Positions 34,143-44,135 are shown, counted from the stretch's first letter. The stretch: DNA of 64,000 bases from Vreelandella subterranea (GCF_900111305.1 NZ_FOGS01000001.1:310001-374000), one strand, 5' to 3'. A program made the numbers and translations. The notes: generated by a model not told the origin, from the letters alone.

Positions 34143-34168
34143 CGCCCCCACCGGGATACCGGCGGGGG
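34143..34168 (-). promoter_or_regulatory. Intercistronic stem-loop between TAXI binding-protein and permease genes
   Basis: GCCCCCACCGG at 34143-34153 pairs with 34158-34168, one G-U or mismatch, across a four-base loop. It follows the binding-protein stop and lacks a U-tract, the same layout as after two tctC genes and urtA. Confidence 0.6.
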
Positions 34169-34181
34169 CTCAAGAGTGTGC

Positions 34182-35159
34182 TTACTGAGCTTCAGGCGGA
34201 ATGATGTCTTCCGGAATGTCCAGACCCAACTCCTGATAATAGCGCAGCGCACCGGCATGCAGCGGGAAGGTGGCGGTATCCACCACGGTCTGTGGCTCAA
34301 CGCTTGCCGCTGGCTTGAAAGAAGCAGCCACTTCGTCGTGGTTTTCCCAGTACGCCTTGGTCAGTTCATACACCGTATCGGCGTCAAGCTCGGTGCTTGC
34401 CGCCACGCCCATGTAGATCCCCAGTGACTGGGCTTCGCTCATCCCGGTATAGGTATCCGCCGGTACAATGGCAGGCGAGAGAAAGGGCAACTCTTCAATC
34501 ACGGTCTCCACCTGTTCGTCCGTCAGCGACAGCAACTGTAGCGGGCGTGAGGAATGCACCTCGGTAAACAGCGGGATCGGCGGCACACCGTTGTAGCTAA
34601 AGCCCACCAGGCGACCATCGGTAACGCCTTCCGCCGCATCGTTTACCCGCATGCGCTGGAAGTCCGGCTCGATATTGAGGATGCCAAACACCTGCTCGGT
34701 AATGTACTCACCGCCCCCACCAATGCTGCTGGGGTTGAAGCGTTCGCCGTTCAGGTCTTCAAAGGTTTCGATATCGCTATCCTGGCGAACTGCCCAGTGC
34801 ATGGTGGACGGCGCAATCCAGTAAACGAGCCGCACATCCGGGTTGGGCGTGTCCTCGAAACGGCCCACGCCGTTATAGAGCTCATACCCCACCAGGGCTT
34901 CGGTGAACGCCAGGTCAAGCTCGCCGTTATTCAGTCGTATGGCGTTTTCACGAGTGCCGCCCGTTTCACGTACGGTAATTTCGTAATCTGAATTGGCGCT
35001 TATCACGCGCGCGCCTTCCGAGATACCAAAGAACCAGCCGGTACCGGTGGGCACAGCGCCCATGTTAAGCGCGGTCTGTGCCTGAACAGTGCCTGTCGTA
35101 AGCGCACCAGCGACCAACAGGGAAGCGGGCAGTAGGTGGCGTAGTTTTATTGCAGTCAT
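34182..35159 (-). CDS. TAXI-family TRAP solute-binding protein
   Basis: 325 residues with a signal peptide ending near GTVQAQTALN. TAXI marks: MGAVPTGTGWFFGISEGARV, VRETGGTRENAIRLNNGELDLA (split) near residue 65, and PADTYTGMSEAQSLGIYMGVAAS near 255. Periplasmic receptor for the fused permease downstream. TAXI ligands reported elsewhere include glutamate, glutarate-like and other carboxylates; here the operon's dehydrogenase and nearby CoA-transferase operon suggest a carboxylic acid. First gene of its operon. Confidence 0.9.
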   Translation of the reverse strand: MTAIKLRHLLPASLLVAGALTTGTVQAQTALNMGAVPTGTGWFFGISEGARVISANSDYEITVRETGGTRENAIRLNNGELDLAFTEALVGYELYNGVGRFEDTPNPDVRLVYWIAPSTMHWAVRQDSDIETFEDLNGERFNPSSIGGGGEYITEQVFGILNIEPDFQRMRVNDAAEGVTDGRLVGFSYNGVPPIPLFTEVHSSRPLQLLSLTDEQVETVIEELPFLSPAIVPADTYTGMSEAQSLGIYMGVAASTELDADTVYELTKAYWENHDEVAASFKPAASVEPQTVVDTATFPLHAGALRYYQELGLDIPEDIIPPEAQ

Positions 35160-35389
35160 TGTTATTTCCTCTCAGCGTCGGGAAGCATGTTGTGCTGTTG
35201 TTTGCTGTGGGAGGCCAAGGTCGCGCCCCTCCCGAAAACTCACCAAGCAGGGGAACATCGCTTGATGGTTGCTAGAGTGATAGCGCTAAAGGTGGGTAGC
35301 TGTATATTGGTGATTGATGAACCTGCCTTCTCCAAACGCGAAAGCTGGACGAGGAAAGTGCACAACAGCTGACTTGGAGAGCCCGCCAA

Positions 35390-36286
35390 TCAACGCACCG
35401 CCGCGGCATTCACCAAATGGTCGACCAACACCCGGGCGGCCATGGAGAGCTTGTCCAAATCTTTCACATAGATACTCAGCCGACGCCGTGCCCAGCTGTC
35501 CCGGATCGCCAGCACCTTGACGTTGAGGCCATCGACGTACTGACGAATGGCACCGCGGGGCAACACGCCGATCCCCAGGCCTTCCTGGACCATCAGGCAT
35601 AGCGCGTCGTAGCTGGTCACCTGAATACGGATACGCAGTGTCTTATTGACCATGCTGGCGGCGCGCATAATCTCCAGATTGATGGCACTCGCGGTATGCA
35701 GTCCCACATGGGGATAGTCCAGGCACTCGCGAAAATCGATCTGCTCCCGCTCGGCAAGCGGATGCTGCTTGGGGACCACCAGCACAAGGTCATCAACGTG
35801 GTAGGGAAACTCGATGAGGTCGTAGCCATGCAACAGTTGGGCGCAAACCCCGATATCCGCGTTGTTGTTCATGACCTCGCGGGTAATGATGGGGCTTACT
35901 TTCTCTTCCAACTGCACGCCAATATCCGGGTGCTGCTCGAAAAAAACGCGCATTTCGTTGGGCAGGTATTGCGTGATCGCTGACATATTGGCGAACACCC
36001 GCACCATGCCGCGTTGACCACTGGAATAGTCGCGCATCTGCAGATCGAGGTCTTCCAGATTATGCAGTACGCCACGGGATAGATTCAGCAGAGCACTCCC
36101 GGCGGGCGTCAGCACGATACCTCGATTGTTGCGCTTGAGCAGTGGCGTGTTGAAGTAGGCTTCCAGCTCGCTAAGCCGCTTGCTGACGGCCGAAGTCGCC
36201 ATGAACGAAGCATCGGCCGCGCCGCTGATGGTGCCCGTTTCAGCCACGCGCACAAACAGTCTGAGTGATGTCGGGTCGAGTTTCAT
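35390..36286 (-). CDS. LysR-family regulator
   Basis: 298 residues. N-terminal winged HTH (TGTISGAADASFMATSAVSKRLSELE, residues 17-42 region) and a periplasmic-binding-like effector domain from about 90, including the ligand loop VSPIITREVMNN. Its last residues are followed by the TAXI operon on the same strand after 230 bases. Its start overlaps the stop of the HAD gene by four bases, so HAD and LysR are cotranscribed. A likely regulator of the TAXI operon downstream. Effector unknown. Confidence 0.88.
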   Translation of the reverse strand: MKLDPTSLRLFVRVAETGTISGAADASFMATSAVSKRLSELEAYFNTPLLKRNNRGIVLTPAGSALLNLSRGVLHNLEDLDLQMRDYSSGQRGMVRVFANMSAITQYLPNEMRVFFEQHPDIGVQLEEKVSPIITREVMNNNADIGVCAQLLHGYDLIEFPYHVDDLVLVVPKQHPLAEREQIDFRECLDYPHVGLHTASAINLEIMRAASMVNKTLRIRIQVTSYDALCLMVQEGLGIGVLPRGAIRQYVDGLNVKVLAIRDSWARRRLSIYVKDLDKLSMAARVLVDHLVNAAAVR

Positions 36287-37005
36287 AGCAGCTGTCGCGC
36301 CAGGTCGGTGATGTCCTCGGCGACGAAATCGAAGCGGGGATCAATGGATAAATCAGGTGTGGCGTCTGGCCCGTGCTCCAGGGGACGCTTGATAAAGGCG
36401 GTGCGCATGCCCTGCCGATAGGCGGCCTGGAGGTCATCCTGATGCGCCGCCACCATCATCACCTGCGATGGTTTGAGGTCGAGCAGTCGCATTGCCATCT
36501 GATACACCTCCGGGTCACGCTTGTAGTGCCCGGCGAGCTCCGATGACAGCACGCAGTCCCAGGGCAGGCCAGCATGGCGCGCCATGTTCACCAGCAGTGA
36601 GACATTGCCGTTGGATAGCGTGGCCAACACATAGCGCTGTTTTAGCTTTGAAAGCCCCTCAGCGCTGTCAGGCCAGGGCGTCAAGCGGTGCCAGACCCGG
36701 TTCAAATGGTCTTTTTCGGTTTCATCCAGACAGTCGGCCAGGCCATGGTCATCGAGCAACCGGTCCAGCGTCATCCGATGCAACTCGTCCAGCCGAGTCC
36801 ATGGCAGTTCACCCTGGCGCACGCGATCCATCGCCGGTGCATAGCCTCCGCGCCACTCGTCAGCAAAGCGTGCCCAGTCGATGTTGAGGCCCTTGGCGTC
36901 ACCCAACTGCTGGCCTTCCCGAATGACACTACTGCGCCAGTCCACCACCGTGCCAAAGACATCAAAGGTGAGGGCTCTCACCTCGCTTGCAATGCTCTCG
37001 GTCAT
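36283..37005 (-). CDS. HAD-family haloacid dehalogenase type II-like hydrolase
   Basis: 240 residues from the ATG at 37005, which follows CAGGAG; an ATG 27 bases upstream has no such site. HAD motif I with the nucleophile Asp is LTFDVFGTVVDWRSS at the N-terminus; motif II is ATLSNGNVSLL near residue 118; motif III lysine is in ELAGHYKRDPEVYQMA near 148; the last block is VAAHQDDLQAAYRQGM. This pattern is the 2-haloacid dehalogenase subgroup, although many members act on other substrates. It shares an operon with the LysR gene downstream. Actual substrate unknown. Confidence 0.85.
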   Translation of the reverse strand: MTESIASEVRALTFDVFGTVVDWRSSVIREGQQLGDAKGLNIDWARFADEWRGGYAPAMDRVRQGELPWTRLDELHRMTLDRLLDDHGLADCLDETEKDHLNRVWHRLTPWPDSAEGLSKLKQRYVLATLSNGNVSLLVNMARHAGLPWDCVLSSELAGHYKRDPEVYQMAMRLLDLKPSQVMMVAAHQDDLQAAYRQGMRTAFIKRPLEHGPDATPDLSIDPRFDFVAEDITDLARQLL

Positions 37006-37077
37006 GCCCTTCTCCTGGGTTGTGATGTTCATGCACGTTATCGCTTTGCCGATGCGTTTAACATGGTCGGTTTTAAG

Positions 37078-37986
37078 CTACAGAGGCTGTTCGGGGGTAT
37101 GAGGCGCTAACAGGTGATCGACCAGGTGGCGGGCCACCAGCGGCAGAGTAGCGTAATGACGCATTCCCACCACTAGCTCGCGCTTGGCCCACTCGTCGGC
37201 CAAGGGGATCATGCATAACTTTAAATCTTTCAAATCGCGATACAGCGTCTGCTGGGGCAATACACCAACGCCCATGCCGTAGTGAATCATGCGGCAAATC
37301 GCATCAAAGCTGCGTACCTGAATTCGCATGCGCAGGGTTCTTCCCGCCTGGCTGGCCTGCTCATGCAGGAGCGATTGTAGCGACGTGTCCTGTTGCAAGC
37401 CTACAAAGTCGTATTCAGCGGCCTGATGCAAATGCAGCTGCTGATGAACAGCCAGCGGATGATCCTGCGGCGTCACCAGGACCAGCTGATCGCGCCGGTA
37501 GGGCTTTACCTCCAGCTCATCCGCCGCCACATGGCTGGCAAAAATGCCGATATCGGCCACACCATCGCGCACGGCGGTAATCGCTTCACTGCTGGTACGT
37601 TCCTGCAGGTCGATCTTGATCTGCGGGTAGGTCAGGGCAAAGGCGCTTAAATCCTGGGGAAGAAAGGCGATGATCGCCGAGGTGTTGGAATGGATGCGCA
37701 CATGACCGCGCACCCCTTCGCCGTATTCGCTCAGCTCGGCCTGCATTCGCGCCACGTCTTCGAGAATGCGTCGGGCATGGTGTAAAAACGCCCGGCCTGC
37801 CGGGGTAAGTTCAACTCCCCGGGGGCGGCGATACAAGAGTTCGGTGCCCACCAGCGCCTCCAGGTCGCTGACGCGCTTGCTGACCGCTGCCACGGCAAGG
37901 TGTTCACGCTCAGCGGCGGCGGTGAGCCGCCCCTCATCGGCAATGGCAACAAACAGTTTCAAGGTAACAAAATCAAATCGCAGCAT
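37078..37986 (-). CDS. LysR-family regulator, divergent to the CoA-transferase operon
   Basis: 302 residues. HTH at about 15-45 (EGRLTAAAEREHLAVAAVSKR), effector domain following (VRIHSNTSAIIAFLPQDLSAF near 95, split). It is about 38 percent alike by eye to the LysR gene at 35390, with a shared layout (IHSNTSAIIAFLP versus VFANMSAITQYLP), which suggests paralogues. It is transcribed away from the CoA-transferase operon at 38162 with about 175 bases between, the usual arrangement for a LysR activator of that operon. Confidence 0.88.
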   Translation of the reverse strand: MLRFDFVTLKLFVAIADEGRLTAAAEREHLAVAAVSKRVSDLEALVGTELLYRRPRGVELTPAGRAFLHHARRILEDVARMQAELSEYGEGVRGHVRIHSNTSAIIAFLPQDLSAFALTYPQIKIDLQERTSSEAITAVRDGVADIGIFASHVAADELEVKPYRRDQLVLVTPQDHPLAVHQQLHLHQAAEYDFVGLQQDTSLQSLLHEQASQAGRTLRMRIQVRSFDAICRMIHYGMGVGVLPQQTLYRDLKDLKLCMIPLADEWAKRELVVGMRHYATLPLVARHLVDHLLAPHTPEQPL

Positions 37987-38161
37987 CGCGCTGACCGCCC
38001 TGCTATTGGGGTAAAAGAACGTACCTCGCCATCTTAGGCTTCGTCCATGACGAACACCTAGTTCCTGATTGCTTAATTGTTCTCACACGCCAGCTCGCCG
38101 ATGCTAGGTGGAAAACAAACTGACAATAACGGCATCAACAGGGTTATCAGGAGCTCTTATT

Positions 38162-39358
38162 ATGACCACGCGCCAGCTTCCCCTCGATGGACTGAAAGTC
38201 GTAGAGCTTGGCCAACTGATTGCAGGCCCGTTTGCCACCAAACTTCTCGGCGAATTTGGCGCTGACGTGATCAAGATCGAGCCCCCCGGCACCGGCGACC
38301 CCCTTCGTAAATGGCGGATTCTCGAAGAAGGCACCTCGCTCTGGTGGCATGTGCAAAGCCGTACCAAGCGCTCGGTAACGCTCGACCTGCGTACTGAAGA
38401 AGGCCAGGAAATGGTGCGCCGCCTGGCGGTAGAGGCGGATGTCATCGTTGAAAACTTTCGCCCCGGCACGCTAGAGGGCTGGGAGCTTGGCTATGAAGCA
38501 CTGGCCGCGCATAACCCCGGGTTGATCATGGTGCGCGTTTCCGGCTTCGGCCAGACCGGCCCTTACCGTAACAAGCCAGGGTTCGGGGTTATCGGTGAGG
38601 CGATGGGCGGGCTGCGTTACCTGACCGGCCAGCCGGATGAACCCTCGGTAAGAGTCGGCGTCAGCATCGGTGATTCGCTATCCGCGCTATACGCCGTGAT
38701 AGGCACGTTACTTGCTCTTCAGGAACGACAGCGCAGCGGCCTGGGGCAGGAAATTGACGTCGCGCTCTACGAGTCCGTCTTTGCCATGATGGAAAGCCTG
38801 CTGCCCGAATACGATGCGACCGGTCATGTCCGCGAACCCAGTGGTAGCGCACTGCCGGGCATCACGCCCTCGAATGCATACCGTACGCAGCAGGGTGACT
38901 ATGTGCTTATCGCAGGCAACGGCGACAGCATTTTCAAGCGCCTGATGCAGGTCATTGGCCGCGACGACCTCGCGCAGAACCCTGCCATGGCGCATAACGA
39001 TGGCCGTTCCCAGCATGCCCAGGCAATCGATGCCGCTATCGAGGCCTGGACCCAGACCCGGGAGCGCGACGAGATACTGCGCCTCCTGGAGGAGGCGCGC
39101 GTGCCGGCAGGCTACCCCTACACCGCTGCGGATATTGCCAACGACCCGCACTACCTGGCCCGCGAAATGATTCAGACCGTGACGCGTGCCGACGGTCGTT
39201 CGCTCAAGGTGCCGGGCGTCCTGCCCAAATTGAGCGCCACGCCCGGTAGGCTTGGGCAAGGTGGCCCGCCGCTGGGTGCCCATACCGATGAAGTGCTTGA
39301 CGAGTTGGGCATCGATACCGAAACCCGTGAAAAACTGCGCCATGCAGGCATTATCTAA
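38162..39358 (+). CDS. CaiB/BaiF-family CoA-transferase
   Basis: 398 residues from the ATG at 38162, preceded by CAGGAG; an in-frame start 54 bases earlier is unlikely. Class III CoA-transferase signatures: LDGLKVVELGQLIAGPFATK at the N-terminus, FGADVIKIEPPGTGDPLRKW, SVTLDLRTEEGQEMVRRL near residue 76, and KPGFGVIGEAMGGLRYLTG near 140. These enzymes move CoA between carboxylates through an aspartyl thioester. It begins an operon with HMG-CoA-lyase-like and aconitase-like genes, so it probably activates a branched dicarboxylate or tricarboxylate for later cleavage. Confidence 0.9.
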   Translation: MTTRQLPLDGLKVVELGQLIAGPFATKLLGEFGADVIKIEPPGTGDPLRKWRILEEGTSLWWHVQSRTKRSVTLDLRTEEGQEMVRRLAVEADVIVENFRPGTLEGWELGYEALAAHNPGLIMVRVSGFGQTGPYRNKPGFGVIGEAMGGLRYLTGQPDEPSVRVGVSIGDSLSALYAVIGTLLALQERQRSGLGQEIDVALYESVFAMMESLLPEYDATGHVREPSGSALPGITPSNAYRTQQGDYVLIAGNGDSIFKRLMQVIGRDDLAQNPAMAHNDGRSQHAQAIDAAIEAWTQTRERDEILRLLEEARVPAGYPYTAADIANDPHYLAREMIQTVTRADGRSLKVPGVLPKLSATPGRLGQGGPPLGAHTDEVLDELGIDTETREKLRHAGII

Positions 39359-39373
39359 CCTTGAGAGGGCACG

Positions 39374-40291
39374 ATGGAGACGCTACAAATCAACGAAGTC
39401 GCTCCTCGGGATGGCTTTCAGAGCGAATCGCGTTTTATACCCACCGACCAGAAGGTGGCGTTGATTGATGCCCTGACCGCCACCGGCATTGCGCGCATCG
39501 AGGCCACCTCCTTCGTGTCGCCCAAGGCGATTCCCAACCTGCGTGATGCCGCCGAGGTCGTCAGCGCCATTCAACGTCGTCAAGGCGTCGACATAACCGT
39601 GCTGGTACCTAACCTGAAAGGTGCTGAGCGTGCACTTGCCTGCGGTGTCGACGAGATCAACCTGGTGATGTCGGCAAGCGACGCCCACGGCCGGGCCAAC
39701 CTGCGCATGACGCCCGAAGTGTCACTCCAGCAGTTTGCCAACATCATTAATACCGTCAGGGGCAGCGGCGTGTTTATCAACGCCTCGCTGTCGACGGCCT
39801 TTGGTTGCCCGTTTGAAGGCAATGTGCCTGAAGCGCGGGTACTCGACCTCATCGAACAACAGCTGGCGCTGGGCGTAGAGGGTGTCACGCTCTGCGATAC
39901 CACCGGTGTTGCCAATCCGGCTCAGGTGAGCGCGCTGTGTGCTCAGGTACTGAAACGCTTCCCTGGCGTACCGTTTACGCTACATTTTCATAATACCCGG
40001 GGCATGGGCCTTGCCAACGCGCTGGCCGCCTGGCAGGTCGGCATTACCCGCTTCGATGCCTCGCTGGGAGGGCTGGGCGGCTGTCCCTTTGCCCCCGGCG
40101 CAACGGGCAATGTGTGCACGGAAGACCTGGTACACATGTTTGAGCAGATGGGAGTGAACACGGGCGTCAACCTGCCCGCGCTGCTTGAGGCCTCTGCCAC
40201 CCTCCCCGACTTGATCGGCCACGACACGCCAGGGCAGGTAGGCAAGGCAGGCAGCGCCGATCGTCGCCATCCTCTGCCTGCCCAGGCGTAA
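39374..40291 (+). CDS. Hydroxymethylglutaryl-CoA lyase family enzyme
   Basis: 305 residues, TIM-barrel HMGL family. Catalytic features seen are INEVAPRDGFQSES (metal and catalytic Arg-Asp), the histidine strand FTLHFHNTRGMGLANALAA near 202 and the flexible loop GLGGCPFAPGATGNV near 235 with the active cysteine. HMG-CoA lyase cleaves its substrate to acetyl-CoA and acetoacetate. In this operon, with no leucine-degradation genes beside it, it may cleave a related 3-hydroxyacyl-CoA such as citramalyl-CoA. That is inference from context. Follows the CoA-transferase gene after 15 bases. Confidence 0.9.
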   Translation: METLQINEVAPRDGFQSESRFIPTDQKVALIDALTATGIARIEATSFVSPKAIPNLRDAAEVVSAIQRRQGVDITVLVPNLKGAERALACGVDEINLVMSASDAHGRANLRMTPEVSLQQFANIINTVRGSGVFINASLSTAFGCPFEGNVPEARVLDLIEQQLALGVEGVTLCDTTGVANPAQVSALCAQVLKRFPGVPFTLHFHNTRGMGLANALAAWQVGITRFDASLGGLGGCPFAPGATGNVCTEDLVHMFEQMGVNTGVNLPALLEASATLPDLIGHDTPGQVGKAGSADRRHPLPAQA

Positions 40292-40318
40292 CGCAACCCC
40301 CACCGACGGTGAATAACA

Positions 40319-42304
40319 ATGACTCATCCCGCGCCATCCGCCCTACCCTTGAACCTTTCCCAGCAGTTAATCCAGCGCCATCTCGTCAGCGGCGAGATGA
40401 TCCCGGGCAGTGAAATCGCTCTGGAGATCAACCAGGCACTGCTTCAGGACGTGCTGGGCACACTGGTGATGCTGGAACTCGAAGCCATGGGCCTGGACCG
40501 CGTCCACACCCAGCCCAGCGTGCAGTATATCGACCACGGCCTGGTGCAAGCGGACAACCTGAACGCGGAAACCTATCTGTTTCTAAAAAGTGCCTGCGAG
40601 CGTTTCGGCGTGTGGTACTCGGGCCCCGGCAATGGCATCAGCCACCCGGTGCATATGGAAAACTTCGGCGTGCCCGGTCAGTCGATCGTCGGCTGCGACA
40701 GCCATACCACGGCGGCAGGGGCGCTGGGTATGCTGGCCATTGGCGCAGGCGGTATTGAAGTCGCCATGGCCATGGCGGGGGAGCCGCTGTATATCACCAT
40801 GCCCAGGATCTGGGGCATTAAGCTTGAAGGCCAACTCCCCGACTGGGTGTCCGCCAAGGACATCGTTCTCGAACTGTTACGCCGACACGGCGTTGCCGGT
40901 GGCAAGAACACGATGATCGAATATTACGGCCCCGGGCTTGCCCACCTTTCCGCCATGGACCGCCATGTATTGGCCAACATGGGCACCGAAATGGGCGCGA
41001 CGGCCACGGTCTTCCCCAGTGACGAAGAAACCCGTCGTTTTCTGGCGGCTAGGGGACGGGAGAGTGACTGGCAGCCACTGGCCGCGGAGCCCGGCTGTCG
41101 CTATGAACTCAACGATCATCTGGACCTCGCGACCCTCGAACCCATGATCGCGCTGCCTTCCAGCCCGGATAAGGTCGTCACCGTTCGCGAAGCGGCAGGC
41201 CAGCCCCTCCATCAGGCCTATATTGGCTCTTCAGGCAATCCGGGCTATCGCGATTTTGCCGTGGTGGCGGAAATCGTCCGCGACCGCCAGGTGGCCGACG
41301 GCGTCTCCCTGGACATCAACCCGTCTTCCCGCCAGGTGCTCACCACGCTGATTCAGCAGGGTTATCTGGCTGATCTCGTTGCCAGCGGTGCGCGGCTTCA
41401 TCAGGCAGGTTGCAACGGCTGTATCGGCATGGGCCAGGCCCCCGCCGTGGGGCTCAACAGCCTGCGTACGGTGCCGCGTAATTTTCCGGGGCGCTCGGGC
41501 ACTCGCGAAGACAGCGTTTTTCTATGCAGCCCGGAAACGGCGGCGGCCTCGGCACTGGCCGGGGTCATTACCGACCCACGAACGCTTTCCATGGCGTATC
41601 CGCGTATTAGCGAGCCGGACAAGATTGTCATTAACCGCGCGCTGTTTAACGCGCCGCTGCCTGTTGAAGAAGCCCGCCTCAAGCCCCTGCAAAAAACGGA
41701 CAATACACCGGCGTTACCGGCGTTAAGCCCCCTCCCCGATACGCTGGAAGTGCCCGTGCTGCTGGTCGTCGGCGACAACATTTCAACCGATGACATCATG
41801 CCTGCCGGGCAGCGGGTACTGCCTTACTGGAGCAGTATCTATGCGTCGGCCCCTTTCACGTTTGAAGCGGTCGATGACACCTATGCGACGCGCGCTGACA
41901 CAACCCGTACTCAAGGCGGTCATGCCATTGTCGGCGGTGTTAACTACGGCCAAGGGTCAAGTCGCGAGAATGCCGCCCTGGTGCCCCGCTACCTGGGCTT
42001 GCAGGTGGTGGTTGCCAAGAGTTTTGCCCGCATTCACTGGCAGAACCTGATTTGTTTTGGTGCCTTACCGCTCACGTTTTGCCACCCCGAAGATAGCGAG
42101 CGCTTGAGTCAGGGAGACACTATTGTGATCAAGGATCTTTACAACCAACTCGCCAAAGGCGATGACCTGATCGCCGAGATCCCCGGCAAGGGGACAATGA
42201 CCCTGCACCATGGGCTGACGGACCGCCAGAAAACGTTGATTGCGCAAGGTGGGGTCATTAATCATTTGCGGGCACGCAATGCCGACGCAGCCGCACAGGC
42301 TTGA
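40319..42304 (+). CDS. Aconitase-family hydratase
   Basis: 661 residues, between mitochondrial-type aconitase (about 750) and isopropylmalate isomerase in size. Iron-sulfur ligands are in SIVGCDSHTTAAGALG near residue 120 and QAGCNGCIGMGQAP near 362. The swivel domain follows, with NISTDDIMPAG and YGQGSSRENAALVPRYLG. The class hydrates or isomerises tri- and dicarboxylates. Its place in a catabolic operon rather than near TCA-cycle genes suggests a dedicated substrate such as a methylated or trans-aconitate-like acid. The housekeeping aconitase would be elsewhere. Confidence 0.88.
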   Translation: MTHPAPSALPLNLSQQLIQRHLVSGEMIPGSEIALEINQALLQDVLGTLVMLELEAMGLDRVHTQPSVQYIDHGLVQADNLNAETYLFLKSACERFGVWYSGPGNGISHPVHMENFGVPGQSIVGCDSHTTAAGALGMLAIGAGGIEVAMAMAGEPLYITMPRIWGIKLEGQLPDWVSAKDIVLELLRRHGVAGGKNTMIEYYGPGLAHLSAMDRHVLANMGTEMGATATVFPSDEETRRFLAARGRESDWQPLAAEPGCRYELNDHLDLATLEPMIALPSSPDKVVTVREAAGQPLHQAYIGSSGNPGYRDFAVVAEIVRDRQVADGVSLDINPSSRQVLTTLIQQGYLADLVASGARLHQAGCNGCIGMGQAPAVGLNSLRTVPRNFPGRSGTREDSVFLCSPETAAASALAGVITDPRTLSMAYPRISEPDKIVINRALFNAPLPVEEARLKPLQKTDNTPALPALSPLPDTLEVPVLLVVGDNISTDDIMPAGQRVLPYWSSIYASAPFTFEAVDDTYATRADTTRTQGGHAIVGGVNYGQGSSRENAALVPRYLGLQVVVAKSFARIHWQNLICFGALPLTFCHPEDSERLSQGDTIVIKDLYNQLAKGDDLIAEIPGKGTMTLHHGLTDRQKTLIAQGGVINHLRARNADAAAQA

Positions 42305-42316
42305 AGCCTTCTAGCA

Positions 42317-42346
42317 AACGGGGCTTGCCGATTGGCAAGCCCCGTT
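42317..42346. terminator. Bidirectional hairpin between aconitase-like and chemoreceptor genes
   Basis: AACGGGGCTTGCC at 42317-42329 pairs perfectly with 42334-42346 across GATT. It lies between two convergent genes; the poor U-tract on both sides makes it a weaker but plausible shared terminator. Confidence 0.7.
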
Positions 42347-42374
42347 CATCTCCATCAAAAGCCGCGCCGGGCGC

Positions 42375-44135
42375 TTAGAACTCTTCCCAATCGTCGCCGC
42401 CTGAGGTCGACGTCGACTTGGGTGACGGCGCGGGACGTTTCAGCGACGCATTGGCGGGCGCTGACGCCTTGGCAGGCAGCGCCTGGCGGCGTTGCGTAGG
42501 CTCACCACCCTCTCCCAGCACAAAGGAATTGATCAGCTCGCTCAGGTGCTCGGCATGGCGACGCATATCCGCGGCGGCAGTGGTCGACTGCTGCACCATG
42601 GTCGCGTTCTGCTGGGTCATGGTATCCATTTCGGCCACGGCGGTATTGATCTGGCTGATACCGCTGCTCTGCTCTTTGGCACCCGCGGTGATCTCGCCGA
42701 TCACATCAGTCACCTTGGCTACGCTCTCGACGATTTCGCGCATGGTAGCGCCCGCATCACGCACCAGCTCTGCACCGGAATGGGTGTGCTGCACCGAGGC
42801 ATCGATGAGCGTGCGGATTTCCTTGGACGCATCGCTGGACCGGCTCGCCAGGGTGCGAACTTCCTCGGCCACCACGGCAAAGCCACGGCCGTGCTCGCCC
42901 GCTCGAGCCGCTTCCACCGAAGCGTTGAGCGCCAGGATGTTGGTCTGGAAGGCAATGGAATCGATCATGGTAATGATATCGCTGATACGGCTGGCCGACT
43001 CATTGATATCCTGCATGGTGCGCTCGACCTGCTCCATGGACTGCTCGCCCTTGTGGGCAACTTCCGCAGTGGACTGCACCAGCTTATTGGCCTGCTGGGC
43101 GTTGTCGGCGCTATGATTGACCGTCGACGTAATCTCTTCCATGGAGGAGGAGGTTTCCTGCAGGTTGGCCGCCGCCTGCTCGGTCCGCGTCGACAGTTCT
43201 TCGCTGCTGCGGGATATCTCCCCGGCGGCATCGTAGACGCTGGAGGTGCTGTGGCGAACGTCGCGCAGCGTATCCTGCATGCGCTCGACAAAGGCGTTGA
43301 ACTGCACGGATAATTCGCCGATCTCGTCGTTGCTTTCCACCGCGAGGCGGCGGGTCAGGTCACCCCGCCCCTGGGCAATATCGTGCATGGCGGCGGAGGT
43401 GCGCTTGATCGGCCCGACGGTACGCCGCACAAACACATACGCCACCAGCGCCACCACCATAAACAGCACCAGCCCCAGCAGCGCGACAAAGATGATGCCC
43501 TGACGTATACCGGCAGCCGTCTCGGCCTCCATTTCGGCCATCGTTTCATCAACATCGGTCACGTAAACGCCTGCGCCGATCAACCAGTCCCATTTTTCAA
43601 GGCGGTCAACGTAAGAGTGCTTGGGTTGAAACTCGTCGGTACCTGGATATTCCCATACGTAGCTGTAGAACCCGCCGCCACTCTGGGCAACGTCGATGAT
43701 CTCGCGAATAAGATAGGTGCCATCGGGCGTTTGTGCGTCGATCATGTTGGTCCCTTCGCGCTCCGGCGCGGGGGCCGTCACGATATTGTTACCATCATAA
43801 TCGTAGATGAATATGTAGTTGTTATCTTCGAAACGCATGGACCGCACAATTTCGGCGACCTGCTGCTTGGCTTCCTCATCGTTGACACCGGCGTCTTCGT
43901 AAATCGGTTCGATGGCCGTTCTCGCCATTTGCACAATGTCGCGCACCGCTCTGCGGCGTTCTTCAATCAATTGTTCACGCTGTTCCGCCAGCGTTTCGCG
44001 GGCGTCCTGGGTTGTGCTGTAGGCTTTAAACCCGACCAGCGCGACCGTGACCAGGAACAAGGGGAGCAAGACAAGCATCAGGACTTTGGTTTGCAAACCA
44101 AAGGCCCGGCGAGCGGGTGATGTAGAGGTTGTCAT
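42375..44135 (-). CDS. Methyl-accepting chemotaxis protein, sCache_2 sensor
   Basis: 586 residues from the ATG at 44135. TM1 at about 15-38, a periplasmic sCache_2 domain about 40-190 ([17 protein letters not shown] and [16 protein letters not shown]), TM2 about 195-215, HAMP about 215-270, and a cytosolic signalling hairpin with the kinase tip [20 protein letters not shown]. The last residues DDWEEF fit the xWxxF pentapeptide that tethers the CheR methyltransferase (and CheB), joined by a long proline/serine-rich linker. It senses a small molecule, probably a carboxylate given the domain type. Monocistronic. Confidence 0.92.
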   Translation of the reverse strand: MTTSTSPARRAFGLQTKVLMLVLLPLFLVTVALVGFKAYSTTQDARETLAEQREQLIEERRRAVRDIVQMARTAIEPIYEDAGVNDEEAKQQVAEIVRSMRFEDNNYIFIYDYDGNNIVTAPAPEREGTNMIDAQTPDGTYLIREIIDVAQSGGGFYSYVWEYPGTDEFQPKHSYVDRLEKWDWLIGAGVYVTDVDETMAEMEAETAAGIRQGIIFVALLGLVLFMVVALVAYVFVRRTVGPIKRTSAAMHDIAQGRGDLTRRLAVESNDEIGELSVQFNAFVERMQDTLRDVRHSTSSVYDAAGEISRSSEELSTRTEQAAANLQETSSSMEEITSTVNHSADNAQQANKLVQSTAEVAHKGEQSMEQVERTMQDINESASRISDIITMIDSIAFQTNILALNASVEAARAGEHGRGFAVVAEEVRTLASRSSDASKEIRTLIDASVQHTHSGAELVRDAGATMREIVESVAKVTDVIGEITAGAKEQSSGISQINTAVAEMDTMTQQNATMVQQSTTAAADMRRHAEHLSELINSFVLGEGGEPTQRRQALPAKASAPANASLKRPAPSPKSTSTSGGDDWEEF

